Shown here piece after piece: positions 46,949-58,945 of a stretch of DNA of 64,000 bases; within the stretch, counting starts at the first letter, position 1, and each line of letters begins with the position of its first letter. The stretch covers positions 32,009,465 through 32,073,464 of the forward strand of contig CM057464.1 in NCBI GenBank assembly GCA_030035585.1, in the 5' to 3' direction. Source of the DNA: Dugong dugon (taxonomy: Eukaryota; Chordata; Mammalia; Sirenia; Dugongidae). The notes below the pieces were generated by a model. That model was not told the DNA's origin, made no database searches, and saw only the letters and a program-made list of their open reading frames with translations. A program made the translations under genes and the position numbers.

Positions 46949-47899
46949 TTACTGTTTATCTGGAAATGACCTAATTTCACCAACTATTTTGAACGAAAGT
47001 TTTGCAGGATATATTATTCTTGGCTGGCAATTTTTTTCTTTCAAGATTTTATATATGTCATCCCATTGCCTTCTTGCCTGCACGGTTTCTGTGGAATAAT
47101 CTGAGCTTAGTCTTATTGTTTCTCCTCTATATGTGACTTCTTGTTTTTCACGAGCTGCTCTCAGGATTCTTTGTTTGTCTTTGGTTTTGGCGAGTGTGAT
47201 TATGATATGCCTTGGTGATTTTCTTTTGGGGTCTCTCCTATATGGGGTTCGTTGAGCTTCTTGGATGGCCAGCTTTTCATCTTTCATGATATTGGGGAAG
47301 TTTTCTGTCAGCAGTTCTTCAATGATCCTCTCTGTGTTTTCTGTTTTCTCCCCCTGTTCTGGAATTCCAATCACTTGAAAATTTTTGCTTTTCATTGTAT
47401 CCCACATAACTCTCAGGATCTCTTCATTTTTCTTTGTTCTTTTTTCTGAGTTTTCCTGAAACAGAGTTGTATCCAAGTGTTTCTCTTCAATTCCACTGAT
47501 CCTGTCTTCCACCATTTCAAATGTGCTTCTCAGCCCTTCTATGACACCATCCATTTCTGAAATCTTGTTGTTTATCTTTTGGATTTCTAATTGTTGTGTT
47601 TGTATAATTTCTAGTTGTGAATTTATTTTGGCATTTTGTTCCTGCATTATTTTCCTGAATTCTTCCAATTTTTTGTCTGTATTTTACATGAATTTGTCTA
47701 TTTTTTCCTCATGTTTGTCAGCTTTTTGCCTCAGGTCTTGGAGAATTCTGAGTATTAGAGATTTGAATTCCCTATCAGGTAGTTCTAGTGCGTTTTCTTC
47801 CACTGGAGAGTCATTTGGTGTTTTATTTTGGATGCCTACTGGAACCATCCTGTCCTGTTTTTGTAAATGTTTTGCTATTTTCTGTTGTCTTCTGGGCAT
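46949..47899 (-). pseudogene. L1-B ORF1, single nonsense codon
   Basis: A 317-codon frame for the L1 RNA-binding protein, from MPRRQQKIAKHLQKQ (47899) to RSFPDKQ (46949). A coiled-coil (residues about 50-140) is followed by an RRM-like domain with 'IGIPEQGEKTENTERIIEEL' and a C-terminal domain with REKQEVTYRGETIRLSS. The only break is a TAA at 47681-47683 within the coiled-coil, where L1-A has GAA. This makes it the best preserved reading frame of the L1 block. Confidence 0.9.
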
Positions 47900-47949
47900 T
47901 CAGTAGTTGTTTTTATCATTTATTGATTGTAGATTTGTTTGTTTCATCC

Positions 47950-49776
47950 CCTTTTTTAAAAAAATTGACTATGTCTGAGCAGGCAGACTGTGTGTTCTTT
48001 GTTTTTTGTTCCTCTGTGGGCACAATACTTTTTGCCTCCTTCTCCAATTGGCAGGGTCAGTCACTCAGATATGGTATGGCAGGGCAGGTCTAGCTGAAGA
48101 GGAGTTACTGGGATGGGTTGCTTGTGGCACTTACTGCAGCCACCAGGGAGGGTTGGTAATCAGTGCAGGGCAGGTTCCAGTAGGCCGTGCCTGTGCTGTT
48201 TGGTGGTGTGATGTCAAGTGCATGGTGCAGTTAGGAAGGATGCAGCAGGGTGATTGTTATGTGTGGAGCTAAGATGGATGAGAGAGGAGAGAGGAACAGG
48301 AGCCAAAAACATACAAACAAACAAAAAAGAATGCTAGGGGTGCTTGCTGTAGGAGTGGAGAGATGAGAGACTATGAAATGGAGAAAAACAGTAAGGGGAA
48401 GAGGAAGAAAAAAATGAATAGATAAAAATCGGAAAGGTTAAAGAACCATGAAGTTCCCAGGGATCCCACCGCTGCAGCTATGAGGTCTGGGGAAGTCGCT
48501 CTCAGGTGTTGCAGTACAGCATGGCTAGAAGGTATAGAGGTATACAACACCAGGTATTCAGGGAACAGAAAGAGAAGGAAGATATAGAGAGATGAGAAAC
48601 TGAGCAATGAAGAAAGACAAAAAGCAAAAAAGAGGGAAAAGAAAACAAACAAACAAAAAAAAAAAAAAAAACAACAAGAAAGGCCCCCCAAAAAAACAGG
48701 AAAAAAAAAGAAAGAAATGTCCTCAGGGATCCCTCTGCACATCTGTGCAAGCCGGGGGAAGTCTCCTTGCCATGCAGCACCGCCTGGCCAGAAAGGGCTC
48801 CCAACTCAAGAAAAGGAAAAGAAAACAAACAATTCAAAACAATCAAATGAACAAAAGCCCCGGGATCCCACCAGCGCAACAGCCTAGACCGGGAAGCAGC
48901 TCCACACTCGAACAGAGCCCCACAGCCCCTCAGGAAGAAGCAAAGATGGCTCATGGAGCCAGGTATTTGATGGAAAGGAGGGGGAGGTGGTGAGAGGTAA
49001 GGAAGAAGTCAAAAGAAGCAGAAAAAAAAACAACACCAGCAGCCAACAAATGGCACTCAGAGAGCCAGCTAGTGTGGGCTGGTGTTTCTCAGACAAGAGA
49101 CTGTGTCTTCAGCAAGCAGAGGGGGCCAAGTGTGGATGAAGAAAGATAGGGAGTGGGAAAGTATATATCACAAATTACCGGAGCTCTGCAGCCCCTCAGG
49201 AAGAAGCAAAGATGGTGCACAGAGCCAGTTATTTGAGCGAAAGGAGGGGGAGGTGGTGAGAGGTAAGGAAGAAATCAAAACAAGCGGAAAAAGCAACACC
49301 AGCAGCCACCAAATGGCACTCAGAGAGCCAGCCCATTCGGTGTGTGGAACCCAAGCAGCTGGTGTTTCCTGGTCAAGAGATTGTGGCCGTGGGAAGCAGA
49401 GGAGGTCGAGTGGAGGTGAAGAAGGGTTGGGGGTGGGAAAGCATATATCTCAGATTACCGGTTGTTTTGTCTCCCACTGGACGCTCCATGTGGCTGCCTT
49501 CTCATACCCCATTTGCTGGTCTCGGATAGGAGTCCAAGATGGCGGATGCACGCTGTGTTCACCGGTAGGGGACCTCTGCATGAATCTCTCCTCGCTCTCC
49601 ATTCTCTGTCAGTCCTCTCACTCCATCTGGTGCTTGGCTGAGTTCTTTATGTCTTCATTTGATGTTTTAGGGTTTCAGGGTTGTTGTTTTCTCTGTTTGG
49701 CTTAGTTTTTTGGATCTTTGCTGTGGAGGGACAGCATGGTGCTTCTGCATAGAGTGCCATTTTGCCGGAACTTCTA
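47950..49776 (-). promoter_or_regulatory. L1-B 5'UTR with tandem units
   Basis: A long internal-promoter region. Two tandem units of about 265 bp (for example 'cagcccctcaggaagaagca' at 48923 and 49189, and 'tggcactcagagagccagc' at 49051 and 49314) resemble the monomers of mouse L1 promoters. A YY1-type box CAAGATGGCGG occurs at 49537-49547. A sense-strand open frame (48954 to 48502) starts M-HLCFFLRGCGA as in L1-C. Confidence 0.8.
49082..49705 (+). other. Antisense open frame in L1-B 5'UTR
   Basis: A 207-codon frame running opposite to L1-B. Parts (SIWCLAEFF, WESIY in a neighbouring frame) are shared with antisense frames in L1-C and L1-A. Primate L1 has an antisense ORF0 in the same region, but no product is known for this one. 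It may be a chance frame in GC-richer DNA. Confidence 0.4.
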
Positions 49777-49829
49777 CTTTGAGTAATTTTGTGTGTTTTA
49801 GGACTGCATTAAATCTAAAATAGTAGGAT

Positions 49830-49986
49830 CCAAAAACTCACTGCCTTCGAGTAGATTCTGACTCATAGAGACACTATAGGACAGAGCAGAACTGTCCCAT
49901 GGGGTTTCTAAGGAGCAGCTCATGGATTCAAACTGCCCACCTTTTGGTTAGCAACCGAGCTGTTAACCACTGCGCCACTAGGGTTT
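49830..49986 (-). mobile_element. AfroSINE, short subtype, antisense, with target duplication
   Basis: 'ccaaaaactcactgccttcg' to 'gcgccactagggtttc'. Flanked by atagtaggat on both sides. Confidence 0.92.
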
Positions 49987-52014
49987 CTGATAGTAGGATA
50001 GACAAGTCTAAATCCTTTCCTCAATATGGGCTTGCACACTCCCTTTTTTATTTTTTAGAAAAAAGGAAATTAAATATACCTCTTTAATTGAATTACTAAT
50101 AATCTAATCAGTCTAAGATTTGGAGAGCAAGACAAATATATCCTGAACTTAAGTTTTTATTACTGTAGAACAGAATGGAAGATGAGTGCATAGCTCCCAA
50201 ATACCGTTAGAAGTTTAAAAATAAAATTAAATTGATTTTCCTTTGGGTTTTCTGTTTTTTTACCTAGGACTATAGGGTCACTATGAGTCAGAATCAATGG
50301 CAACAGGTTTTTTTTTAATTAGAGAGAAGTCTAATTGTGAAATGAAACTAAATTTTTAAATTTTAGTAGAACTATAAACTAAATAAGCATATTATGGGAT
50401 TTTTCAACTTATTTTTTATAAAATTTAGATCTTTTATGAGAGCATTTACTCCTAAAATCTTAATTTTTTGTTCTATGCCATGAAAAAATTATTTTCTTCA
50501 ACTTCTATATCCCAGAATGCCTACCCCATAGATTTATCATAATATTATTATATGTTTTGGCAGCCACTAGAATACAGAATAAATTTAACAAGGCTATGAA
50601 TATGGTGATATTTCTGTACGTCTTATAACATTTGGTAACTCAGTGTGCTCCCACTTATTCACAATTTTAATAGGAATAGGAAAAGTTACAATAGAAACAC
50701 TCAAATAATTTTAATAAAAAGTTTGAATAAAACATTCAAATAAGTTCTTTAAATTTGCACCCCAAAATTTCCAATGTTGCAATATTTTTAAAGTGCAGAT
50801 TGTAACATCAATTTTTTTATTGCAAAGTATTTTTATAGGAAGTCATTGATAATTTGTAATGATTTTGCCTGGTTATGTGTGCTTTTACTATTACTGTAAG
50901 ACTTTCTTGGATAATTGTATGACATATTTTCTTCCATCAAATCTTGTTTATAAAAATTTCTTTATTATCAGATATATTTTCCATATATGTTGAATGCCAT
51001 AGGTTGGCATGTAAATACTTTTCAAATTAGAAAATGAGGTGCAAAAGAAGAAAATCTTTTTTTTTTTTTTTTTTTGTGGAACCGATATTCAAATTTTAAA
51101 AAAGTAAAATAAGCAGCCCCAGACCCACAAGGTAAAGAAGCAGAGCAGAGGGTACATATAGAATTGGCAATTCCTCTACTTGAACTCTATGTTGTTTAAA
51201 TTTTTTGAATCATCCAGGGTAGGGACATCTGTATTGCAAAACAATCTTTACTCAGCCATCTTGAAAAAGATGGAAGCATGAGATAAGAAAAAGAGAAAGG
51301 ATGTTCACAAAACAAAATTGGAGAAGAAAATTCACCTTAACAGCAAATGTGTTTTAACTTCTCAGAAGCAACTGTGGGGCTTTTTTATGTAACGCCTTCT
51401 AACAGCTAAGTGGTGCCACTAAAATATTTTCTTCATTAGTAAAACAAAACTTTCAGCAGCAAACTAAATATTTTTTGCTCTTCTATTGAGACAAGAATAG
51501 TCAGGGTGTGATCTTAAGGTAATACGACTAATAACACAATCATATATGAAAATCAGTTTCATAGCTTTGTAATCCATTCCATTCAGTACACAAAGATCTA
51601 ATTTAATGCTGTAGTTTAGGTCTTTTACACAGAATTTTTTGTTTTTGTTTTAAATTCTATCCTTAAATAAGAACAATATAGTAGAGGGGAAAATCAAGAC
51701 TTTATTGAATAATCCTATGATAATTTGATCACATACAGTGAATTTCATTTTTGTAGCCCCTACAACCAGCCAACATGAATTCAATTCAAATGCATTCTTC
51801 TGGCCTCAAGAAGTAAAGTTATCAACTGATACACAAACGAAGGATACCTTGAATGTCATTTACGATCCAGGCATTCTCAGTATATCGATGAAAGGCACTT
51901 TATAAATAAAAAACATTATTATATTTCATTAATTATGTGATTACACTGCCTGTAAAATCAGCAAGTGTTAAAATAGTGGACTTAGCCATTACCATTAATA
52001 TAATTTCAAGTATG
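49987..52014. other. Intergenic, mostly unassigned
   Basis: AT-rich DNA with only an AfroSINE tail (50266-50315) and a T-run (51057-51077). No gene visible. Confidence 0.5.
50266..50315 (+). mobile_element. AfroSINE tail fragment
   Basis: 'actatagggtcactatgagt' to 'caacaggttttttttt'. Only the 3' end is present. Confidence 0.8.
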
Positions 52015-52019
52015 AATAG

Positions 52020-52510
52020 TGTTGTGGATTTAATTGTGTCCCCCAAAAATGTGTGTCAACCTGGGTAGGCCGTGATTCCCAGTACTGTGTGATTGTCTGC
52101 CATTTTGTCATTTGATGTGATTTTCCTATGTATTGTAAATCCTACCTCTATGATGTTAATGAGATAGGACTCAATCAACAAGATTAGGTTGTGTCTTAAA
52201 TCAATCTTTTCTGAGATATAAAAGAGAGAAGTGAGCAGTGACAGGTGGACCTCATACCACCAAGAAACAAGAGCCAAGAGAATAGCGTGTCCTTTGGACC
52301 CTGGGTCCCTGCTCTGAGAAGCCCCCTGACCAGGGAAGATTGATGACAAAGACCTTCCCCCAGAGACGACAAAGATAGAAAGCCTTCTCTAGGAGCTAGC
52401 ACTGGGAATTTGGACTTCTAGCCTCCTAAACTGTAAGAGAATAAATTTCTCTTTGTTAAAGCCATCCGCTTGTGGTATTTCTGTTATAGCAGTACTTGAT
52501 TACTAAGACA
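52020..52510 (+). mobile_element. Solo LTR, MaLR/ERVL type
   Basis: A 491-bp TG...CA unit (tgttgtggatttaattgtg to ctaagaca) with a 5-bp target duplication AATAG (52015-52019 and 52511-52515). It has a TATA-like gatataaaag box at 52214 and an AATAAA at 52440. The 5-bp duplication and the start resemble mammalian MaLR LTRs. No internal retroviral genes are present. Confidence 0.88.
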
Positions 52511-52841
52511 AATAGTAATTTAATTTTTCTGTCACCTGAAAAACTACGTACCTTTGTTTAGTACCTGAACTAAGTACTCAAAAAATGGTTGGTTAAGAGC
52601 ATATTTTTATTGGCCTTTAGTACAAAGGATGACACAAGAACTACCTCTAAAATTGAACAAAAAATAAAAATAAAATTATATATTAAAAAGGAAAAATGAA
52701 TCTTCCTTCAAAAGAAAGCAAAAATCAAATAATCTGTAACTTTACTAACAGAATCTCCATTTCAATTATTTCCCTAATTTCAGCTCTATGGCTAGCCACT
52801 TTTATGTCTGCAAAAAAAAAAAAAATTCCTTAATCTCATTT

Positions 52842-53009
52842 AAAAAAAAAACCCAAACCCATTGTCATCGAATCAATTCTGACTCATAGCAATCCTATAG
52901 GACAGAGTAGAACTGCCCCATAGCGTTTCCAAAGAGTGGTGGTAGATTTGAACCACCAACCTTTCGGTCAGCAGTCAAACGCTTTTAACCACTTCACCAC
53001 CAGGGCCCC
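52842..53009 (-). mobile_element. AfroSINE, short subtype, antisense, with target duplication
   Basis: 'acccaaacccattgtcatcg' to 'caccaccagggcccc'. Flanked by cttaatctcatt on both sides. Confidence 0.93.
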
Positions 53010-55727
53010 TTAATCTCATTAGTTATCACTTATTTTCCTTGACTCTAGGAGAATCAAGAAGCTAAGTCTGGAGATAGAAAAATGTTAGTTATCATAGTCT
53101 TATGCACAGAGGCGTAAAAACTGATATCTCCCCAAAAGGATGAAAAGAATAGATACTATGGAACTAGACATTAAAGAACATGCACATTTAGAAACCAGTA
53201 AAAATAAAAGCAGTGCGATAAGGCGCAGTATAGATGATAGAAGACAGCATGGATTAATACCACAAAAGTCAATTGTTTGGGGGAGTGGGGTGTGGTCAAT
53301 ATTAAAATCTACAGAGATGTCAAGGAGAATGAGCACTAAACCAAGACCACTGTATGTGGTTAAAATGATTTATTAATATTCTAAAATAGAGTCTTGGCGG
53401 GGGCACAAAGAACAAATTCAGATCATAAGGATATAAAGTAGAAATTTAGAAATTCATTCTGGACTTGGGGTAATAAAAAATTGGGATAATAAAAGAAACA
53501 AGAATGTTACAGTAGTAGCTACACTCAAAAAATGCTTGAAATGGCTAGATATTATTCATTACTCTCTTCAGTTTGGGAACACTTATCTTTGCCCCAGATT
53601 TATCAGCTATTTATTTACCTATTTTATTTTTTTAATTTAATTACCTATCCTAAAAATAATATTCTGTGTTATTTAAAAATATACATTGGAACATAATTCA
53701 TCTAGTCATAGTAGGAAGTCCAAAATAGTCAGATGTTTAAAAAGAGCACTTGAACTACTTGCATTTGAAATCGATTCAACAACTAGGACTATCATTTAGT
53801 AAATACTTAGCACAGGTACATGCTAAGTAAATGTTCTTCGCAATTAATTATATAATGCTTTATAAAATATCATGGTTTGTATACTATTTTTAAAATTTAA
53901 TCAAGACTTACATATACTGTTACTGAATTATCATTATAAACTCAAAATGGAATTTAAAAGATTACATTACTAATAAAATCTAAAGGATATTAAAACTACA
54001 CTTAACAGACTTGCAACAGTTAATAATGTCCCCCCTTTACACCACATTTAGAATTTTTCTAATAAGAAATAGTCCTAAAATATCTCTAAGGACCCCTCCG
54101 GCATGCCTATTATGTAAACCCACGGGTTCTAAGTCCCCCTTGTAGGAATTTTAATTTTAAAAGAGCCTGAAATTTGGATGAGTGGCCATTTAATGACTTT
54201 AAAAATTAATAGTCACAGTATTGCTGTAAGTGAATAACAATAATATACAAATTCTATAAGATAGATTATTTTTTTCTATGTTTGATTGTTGGCGAGGTTA
54301 GGGAGAGTGACATGGTAGAAGAAGGCATTGAAAAAGGTAAGCTGTCAGTTGTTACAGGGAAAGATAAATTATAGTTGCCCATGACATTTGTTGCTAATTA
54401 TAACAATCATCTTCCTAGACAACAGGAGGATAATGATACTCAATCAGGAGCAACTACTCACAATTTCCTCCACAGGCTCCATGGACCAATCTGATTCAGT
54501 GCCTGTGTCCTCCTCCAAGTGGGAACTGGATTGTTCTTTCTTGAATTAGTTTTAAGCGATTCGTTAACTCTTTCTTCTACTCCATTATCAAGGAGTTCTT
54601 TGTCTTGGCAGTGAGCAATTTGTCAAAAAATATGACAAAAGAATAGCTAAAAGAAGAAAAGGGGTCTACTCAAACTAGCAAGATACACATAAGGAATAAA
54701 AGAAAAATATAGATATGAGTGCTCCTCAGAAAACAACACATTTTCCAAGTAAATAAATAAAATAGGATAAAAGCATATTACTAATTTGACTTATGCTATG
54801 TTAAGTAATTCTTAAAGCACAATACACAAGAAGATTTCTAGCCTTTGTCTTTTAACCTAAAATGTGTCTGAATCTGCCAATTTCAATGCTATGTATTTCA
54901 ATGAAAAAACACTAAAAAACATAATTATTGAAGACTAGATAAAATAATAGTCTAAATAATATTGTTCTCAATTTTCCAGTACAATTATATCATGTGCTTT
55001 TATAATGAAGACAATGTTAAAAGTATATAAGTAAGTACAAATTAGTCAGATATTTGTGTAAAGCTTTAAAAAACCTTAAATGTATAAACTAAAAAAAAAA
55101 AAACAAAAAACTGTGTGCCCTGATTTTTGGGTTGTACAATATAATGATCACTAGTGTTGGCAACATAAAGAAATATATACAGTATGACCTGCAATAGCCG
55201 GAAGCTGTGTAAGGCAGAAATCTGTCAGAGAAGGAAAACTCAAATATTTTCCACTAAAACAAGCGATAGAAAAGTTTAAGATGGAACCCTGCCAAAGGCG
55301 GAAAACTTGTGAGACCTGGAAAAACAAGGCAGTCCTGGTGAGTTTCGGCTCTCACAGGTTTCACTGTAATAAATGCTGACCAGGTGTTCTCATTGTGCAA
55401 TGTGGGTAGATCAAGATGAAGTAAGTTTAAATCCAAAGTAGGTAGGATTCTGAGAAGACATAAAGAAGAAATCTTTGGGATGTCAGAAAAATCTAACAAG
55501 GGAGGTAATGAATTTAGCTTGTTCTGTAAGCCATTACGATCACCACCATCACCATCGTCGTCATCAGCAGCAGCATCGGTATTACAAAACCCCTACATAA
55601 TCTCTGCTGTCATAAATGACACCACAGAGACATTCATTTACTAGAACATGTTTCAGTAAAACTATGCTTGGAGGTAGAGGTAGGTCAGTGTTTATGGGGC
55701 CCAAAGATTATATACTTTGGGGATCCC
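53010..55727. other. Intergenic, no feature seen
   Basis: AT-rich sequence without a recognisable gene. A short CAN-repeat (caccatcaccatcgtcgtc) lies at 55542-55576. Confidence 0.5.
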
Positions 55728-55916
55728 ACTTTAAGAAAAATATGTGAAATTATTAACACAAAATCAAGTATGAAAATGAATATTTATTTGGAAAGAAAAA
55801 GCGCAAATCACAACAAATTAGTACTTTAAGAAAAACATGAAATTATTAATACAAAATCAGATATGAAAATGAATATTTATTTGGAATAAGAAAGAGCAGA
55901 CTGCAACAAATTACAA
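55728..55916. repeat. 95-bp tandem duplication
   Basis: Two units starting 'actttaagaaaaa' at 55728 and 55823 continue 'tgaaaatgaatatttatttg' in both. They belong to an unnamed dispersed repeat whose next part (55927-56005) recurs at 58236-58316. Confidence 0.85.
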
Positions 55917-56222
55917 AATGCAAAAACTGACAAATGCCACAAGCATTATCAGCTCGAGAATATACAAATTTTATTAAAAACCTATCTGACTCACGTTTAC
56001 AATATATTTTTCCAATACTTTTTGGGTTCAACTTCTTTGATTACCTCTTCGTATGAAAATGATTTTGTAATATTTTTTATAAATAAACTAGATACCTAAT
56101 TTAGTCTCTTCTCTAGCATGGTTAATCAAAGTTTTTCTTTTTATTATTAATAGTTTTAAATATTTCTTTTAGCTTCTTGATGCATTACTATTAATTTCAC
56201 AAGTAGTTTTGCTGATAATTTT

Positions 56223-56471
56223 TTAAAAAATTTTTTTATTGTACTTTAGATGAAGGTTTACAGAACGAACTAGTTTCTCATTAAACAATTAATACACATA
56301 TTGTTTTGTGACATTGGTTGCCAACTCCATGATATGTCAATACACTCCCCTTCTCAACCTTAGGTCCCTGGCTACCAGCTTTCCTGTCCCCTCCTGCCTT
56401 CTTGTCCTTGCAGCTGGACTGGTGTGCCCATTTAGTCTCGTTTTGTTTTATGGGGCCTGTCTAATCTTTGG
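56223..56471 (-). mobile_element. Short L1 3'-end insertion, antisense
   Basis: About 249 bp with target duplication tttgctgataattt (56208-56222 and 56472-56485). Its minus strand matches the L1-C 3'UTR from 'gacagccccataaaacaaaa' onward. Confidence 0.92.
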
Positions 56472-56585
56472 TTTGCTGATAATTTGTGAAAACCTCTTTC
56501 AAGTCTTTGTACATATGAGTGTAGGACTTAGAACAATTTTTCACAGACCGGCGCTATATATTTTAAGCCTTGCTTTTCCTCCACT

Positions 56586-56758
56586 GGAAGCCGTGATGAT
56601 GTAGTGATTAAGAGCTACAGCTGCTAACCAAAAGATCGACAGTTCAAATCCACCAGGTGCTCCTTGGAAACCCTACGGGGTAGTTCTACTCTATCCTATA
56701 GGGTTACTATGAGTCAGAATCAACTCGATGGCAACGGGTTTGGTTTTTTTTATTTTTA
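56586..56758 (+). mobile_element. AfroSINE, short subtype
   Basis: 'ggaagccgtgatgatgtagt' to 'gcaacgggtttggtttt'. Flanked by ttttcctccact and ttttcttccact. Confidence 0.92.
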
Positions 56759-56814
56759 TTTTTTCTTCCACTATTCACATATGTACATGCCAGTGCCATA
56801 GCCCATTTCAATTA

Positions 56815-57016
56815 AAAAAAAAAAAAAACTGTTGCTGTCCAGTCAATTCTAACTCATAGCGACTCAGAGCAGAACTGTTATGTGGAGTTTCCAAGGCTGT
56901 AATCTTTACAGAAACAGACTGCCACATCTTTCTCCTGCAGAGTGGCTGGTAGATTCAAACTGCTAACCTTTGGGTTAGCAGCTCAGCACTTAACCACTGC
57001 GCCACCAGGGCTCCTT
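56815..57016 (-). mobile_element. AfroSINE, 'gggagaaa' subtype, antisense
   Basis: An A-run then 'ctgttgctgtccagtcaatt' to 'gccaccagggctcc'. Confidence 0.9.
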
Positions 57017-58235
57017 CAGTGCTGTAGGATATGTTCATATGCCCCTGACACTTCCAGTGAAGACGCTGGTGAGAGCAATAGTCAGTTGAAGTAATTCCCA
57101 GAGGCCATTCCTAAACCAGGATGATCAGCAATGACTTATCTATATATGAAAGTGACTATGAGCGACATAGACCTATTCCAATAAGCCCAAACTAAGCATA
57201 TCCCTAGTTCAACTTCTCCTTACCTGATTCCCAAGAAGCCACTTGACATGAAGGAAAGTGTGATGGAGAAGGATTCAGAGTAGAAAGAGACAATTCTATT
57301 AACAGACTGTGATAAAAATCTTACTTTTTCAAGTTAAAAAATATATATGACATGTTTAAAAGCAAAATCACGTCACACAGGCCTCTGTGGATCTTCGAAA
57401 GGCTTAGCTTCATTGGCTTCTTGGTAGAGAAGAGGCAAAGGAGATTATTTTCTTTTAATAAAATAGTCACACAATGTAAGCAAGAGTATTCATTCTGACA
57501 AAGTTTTAGGGATTTTCAATTTAGTAAAAATGTCCTTAAATCCAAGGAGTCCAATTTAGTAAAAAAAAATCTTAAATTTGAGGAGACTATCTCCCCAGCT
57601 TCTGTTTACATGTAGACTACGCCTCTACAAACTGTCCTCCTTATGTAAAAATACCTCCTAGGCAGAAGATCTGATGGAACACCACAATATGACAAAAATC
57701 AATCCCTAAATGGTTGATTGGCTTCTGCTATATTTTATTAAAGAAAAAGTAAACATCTACAGAATTGAAGCCCCTCCTACCTCAGCTCCATATCATGGGT
57801 ACCCTGAAATACAAGGAGGTGGAATACTCGGTGAGTTTTTAAAAACTGAGCATCACTCAATTCTAATAAAGACCAAAATGAGTAGTACAGAGACTGACTT
57901 TTGTGTGCAAATACCATTTTTCAGGTTTTCCCCGCAGTGGCTTTGCAAAGGGACATGAAAGCATCTTTTGACATTACTTTCACCCTCTCCTTGGAAATGT
58001 ATAAGTGAGCGTAAAATAATAATAATAAATTTTAAAAACCTATTGGGTTCACTCTAATTATACTAAGACAGAACAGGAGGTAAAAGAGCTACTCAGTCAC
58101 TTTTTCTACCCAAACCATCTTTTTATCCTTTACAGTCAAAACCACATTATTCCCACAATGACATTTTTTGGGGATTAGGCCATGAGACAGTTTCAAATCC
58201 AACTCCTGACTCCATTAATGGGCCAGATTTCAGGG
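57017..58235. other. Intergenic, no feature seen
   Basis: No gene or named repeat recognised. The small frame at 57710-57958 has no known relative that I can see. Confidence 0.5.
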
Positions 58236-58404
58236 CTGACAAACACCACAAGCATTATCAACTCAAGGAATATACAATTTTTTATTAAAAACCTATCTCA
58301 CCCACCTTTACAATATGTAAACAAGTCAATTATACATTAATAAAACTGTTAAAAAAAACTAAGACGTTTATCTATGCTTGCCAATTATTTAAGTGTCTTT
58401 TCAA
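58236..58404. repeat. Composite repeat fragment
   Basis: 58236-58316 copies 55927-56005. 58322-58404 copies 60689-60770 (an L1 3' end plus the flank following it). Confidence 0.8.
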
Positions 58405-58719
58405 GGTCCCTGCAGGCTGCATGCCTGTAGGTTCACAAAAATTTTATATGTTTAATTTTATCATGTTTAAAAGCAAAAAGGTGAAACCAATTTGTTTTCT
58501 ACTCTTTACATTGAGAAATGGCCAGAATTTCCAACCCCATTATGAGTCATTCAGCATTTATAACTTGTAGGCTGACATACAACTTTAATCACCATTACAT
58601 TGTTTAGATGGAACAATGTGTACAAACCAACCATTGGAACAGAATTAATTTTTTTAATTGGGAACTGTCTTACATTAATTTAACCAGAAGTTTAAGTCAC
58701 GGAACTTACATAAATAGTA

Positions 58720-58884
58720 ACAAAACCAAACCCTTTGCCATCAAGTTGATGCCGACTCATAGCGACCCTATAGGACAGAGTAGAACTGCCCCATAGGGTT
58801 TCCAAGGAGTGGTTGGTGAATTTGAACTGCTGACCTCTTGGTTAGCAGCCGAGCTCTTAACCACTGCACCACCAGGGCTCCATA
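58720..58884 (-). mobile_element. AfroSINE, short subtype, antisense, with target duplication
   Basis: 'caaaaccaaaccctttgcca' to 'ccaccagggctccataa'. Flanked by ataaatagta (58710-58719 and 58885-58894). Confidence 0.94.
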
Positions 58885-58945
58885 ATAAATAGTAGTTGTA
58901 AATTATTCTGGATGTTACTTTCTTCTTTTAACCCCCTAATTTAAA

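Larger units (their letters stand above)
44056..49776 (-). mobile_element. L1-B, antisense, complete 5' end, 3' truncated
   Basis: Read on the minus strand: 5' end near 49776 ('agttccggcaaaatggcact'), long 5'UTR with two tandem monomer-like units, ORF1 with one nonsense codon, and ORF2 up to the RT domain, where it stops at 44056 against L1-C. There is no T-run at this left border, so the break is not an ordinary insertion end. Confidence 0.92.

Noticed and set aside
52020-52510. A possible complete endogenous retrovirus between the two LTRs
   Set aside because: The LTRs at 52 and 63.4 kb are in opposite orientation with different target duplications, and no gag, pol or env-like sequence lies between them.
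55540-55580. Short CAN/CAG array as a coding repeat or CRISPR-like array
   Set aside because: It is a simple trinucleotide-type microsatellite. CRISPR arrays are not expected in a mammalian genome, and no spacer structure is present.
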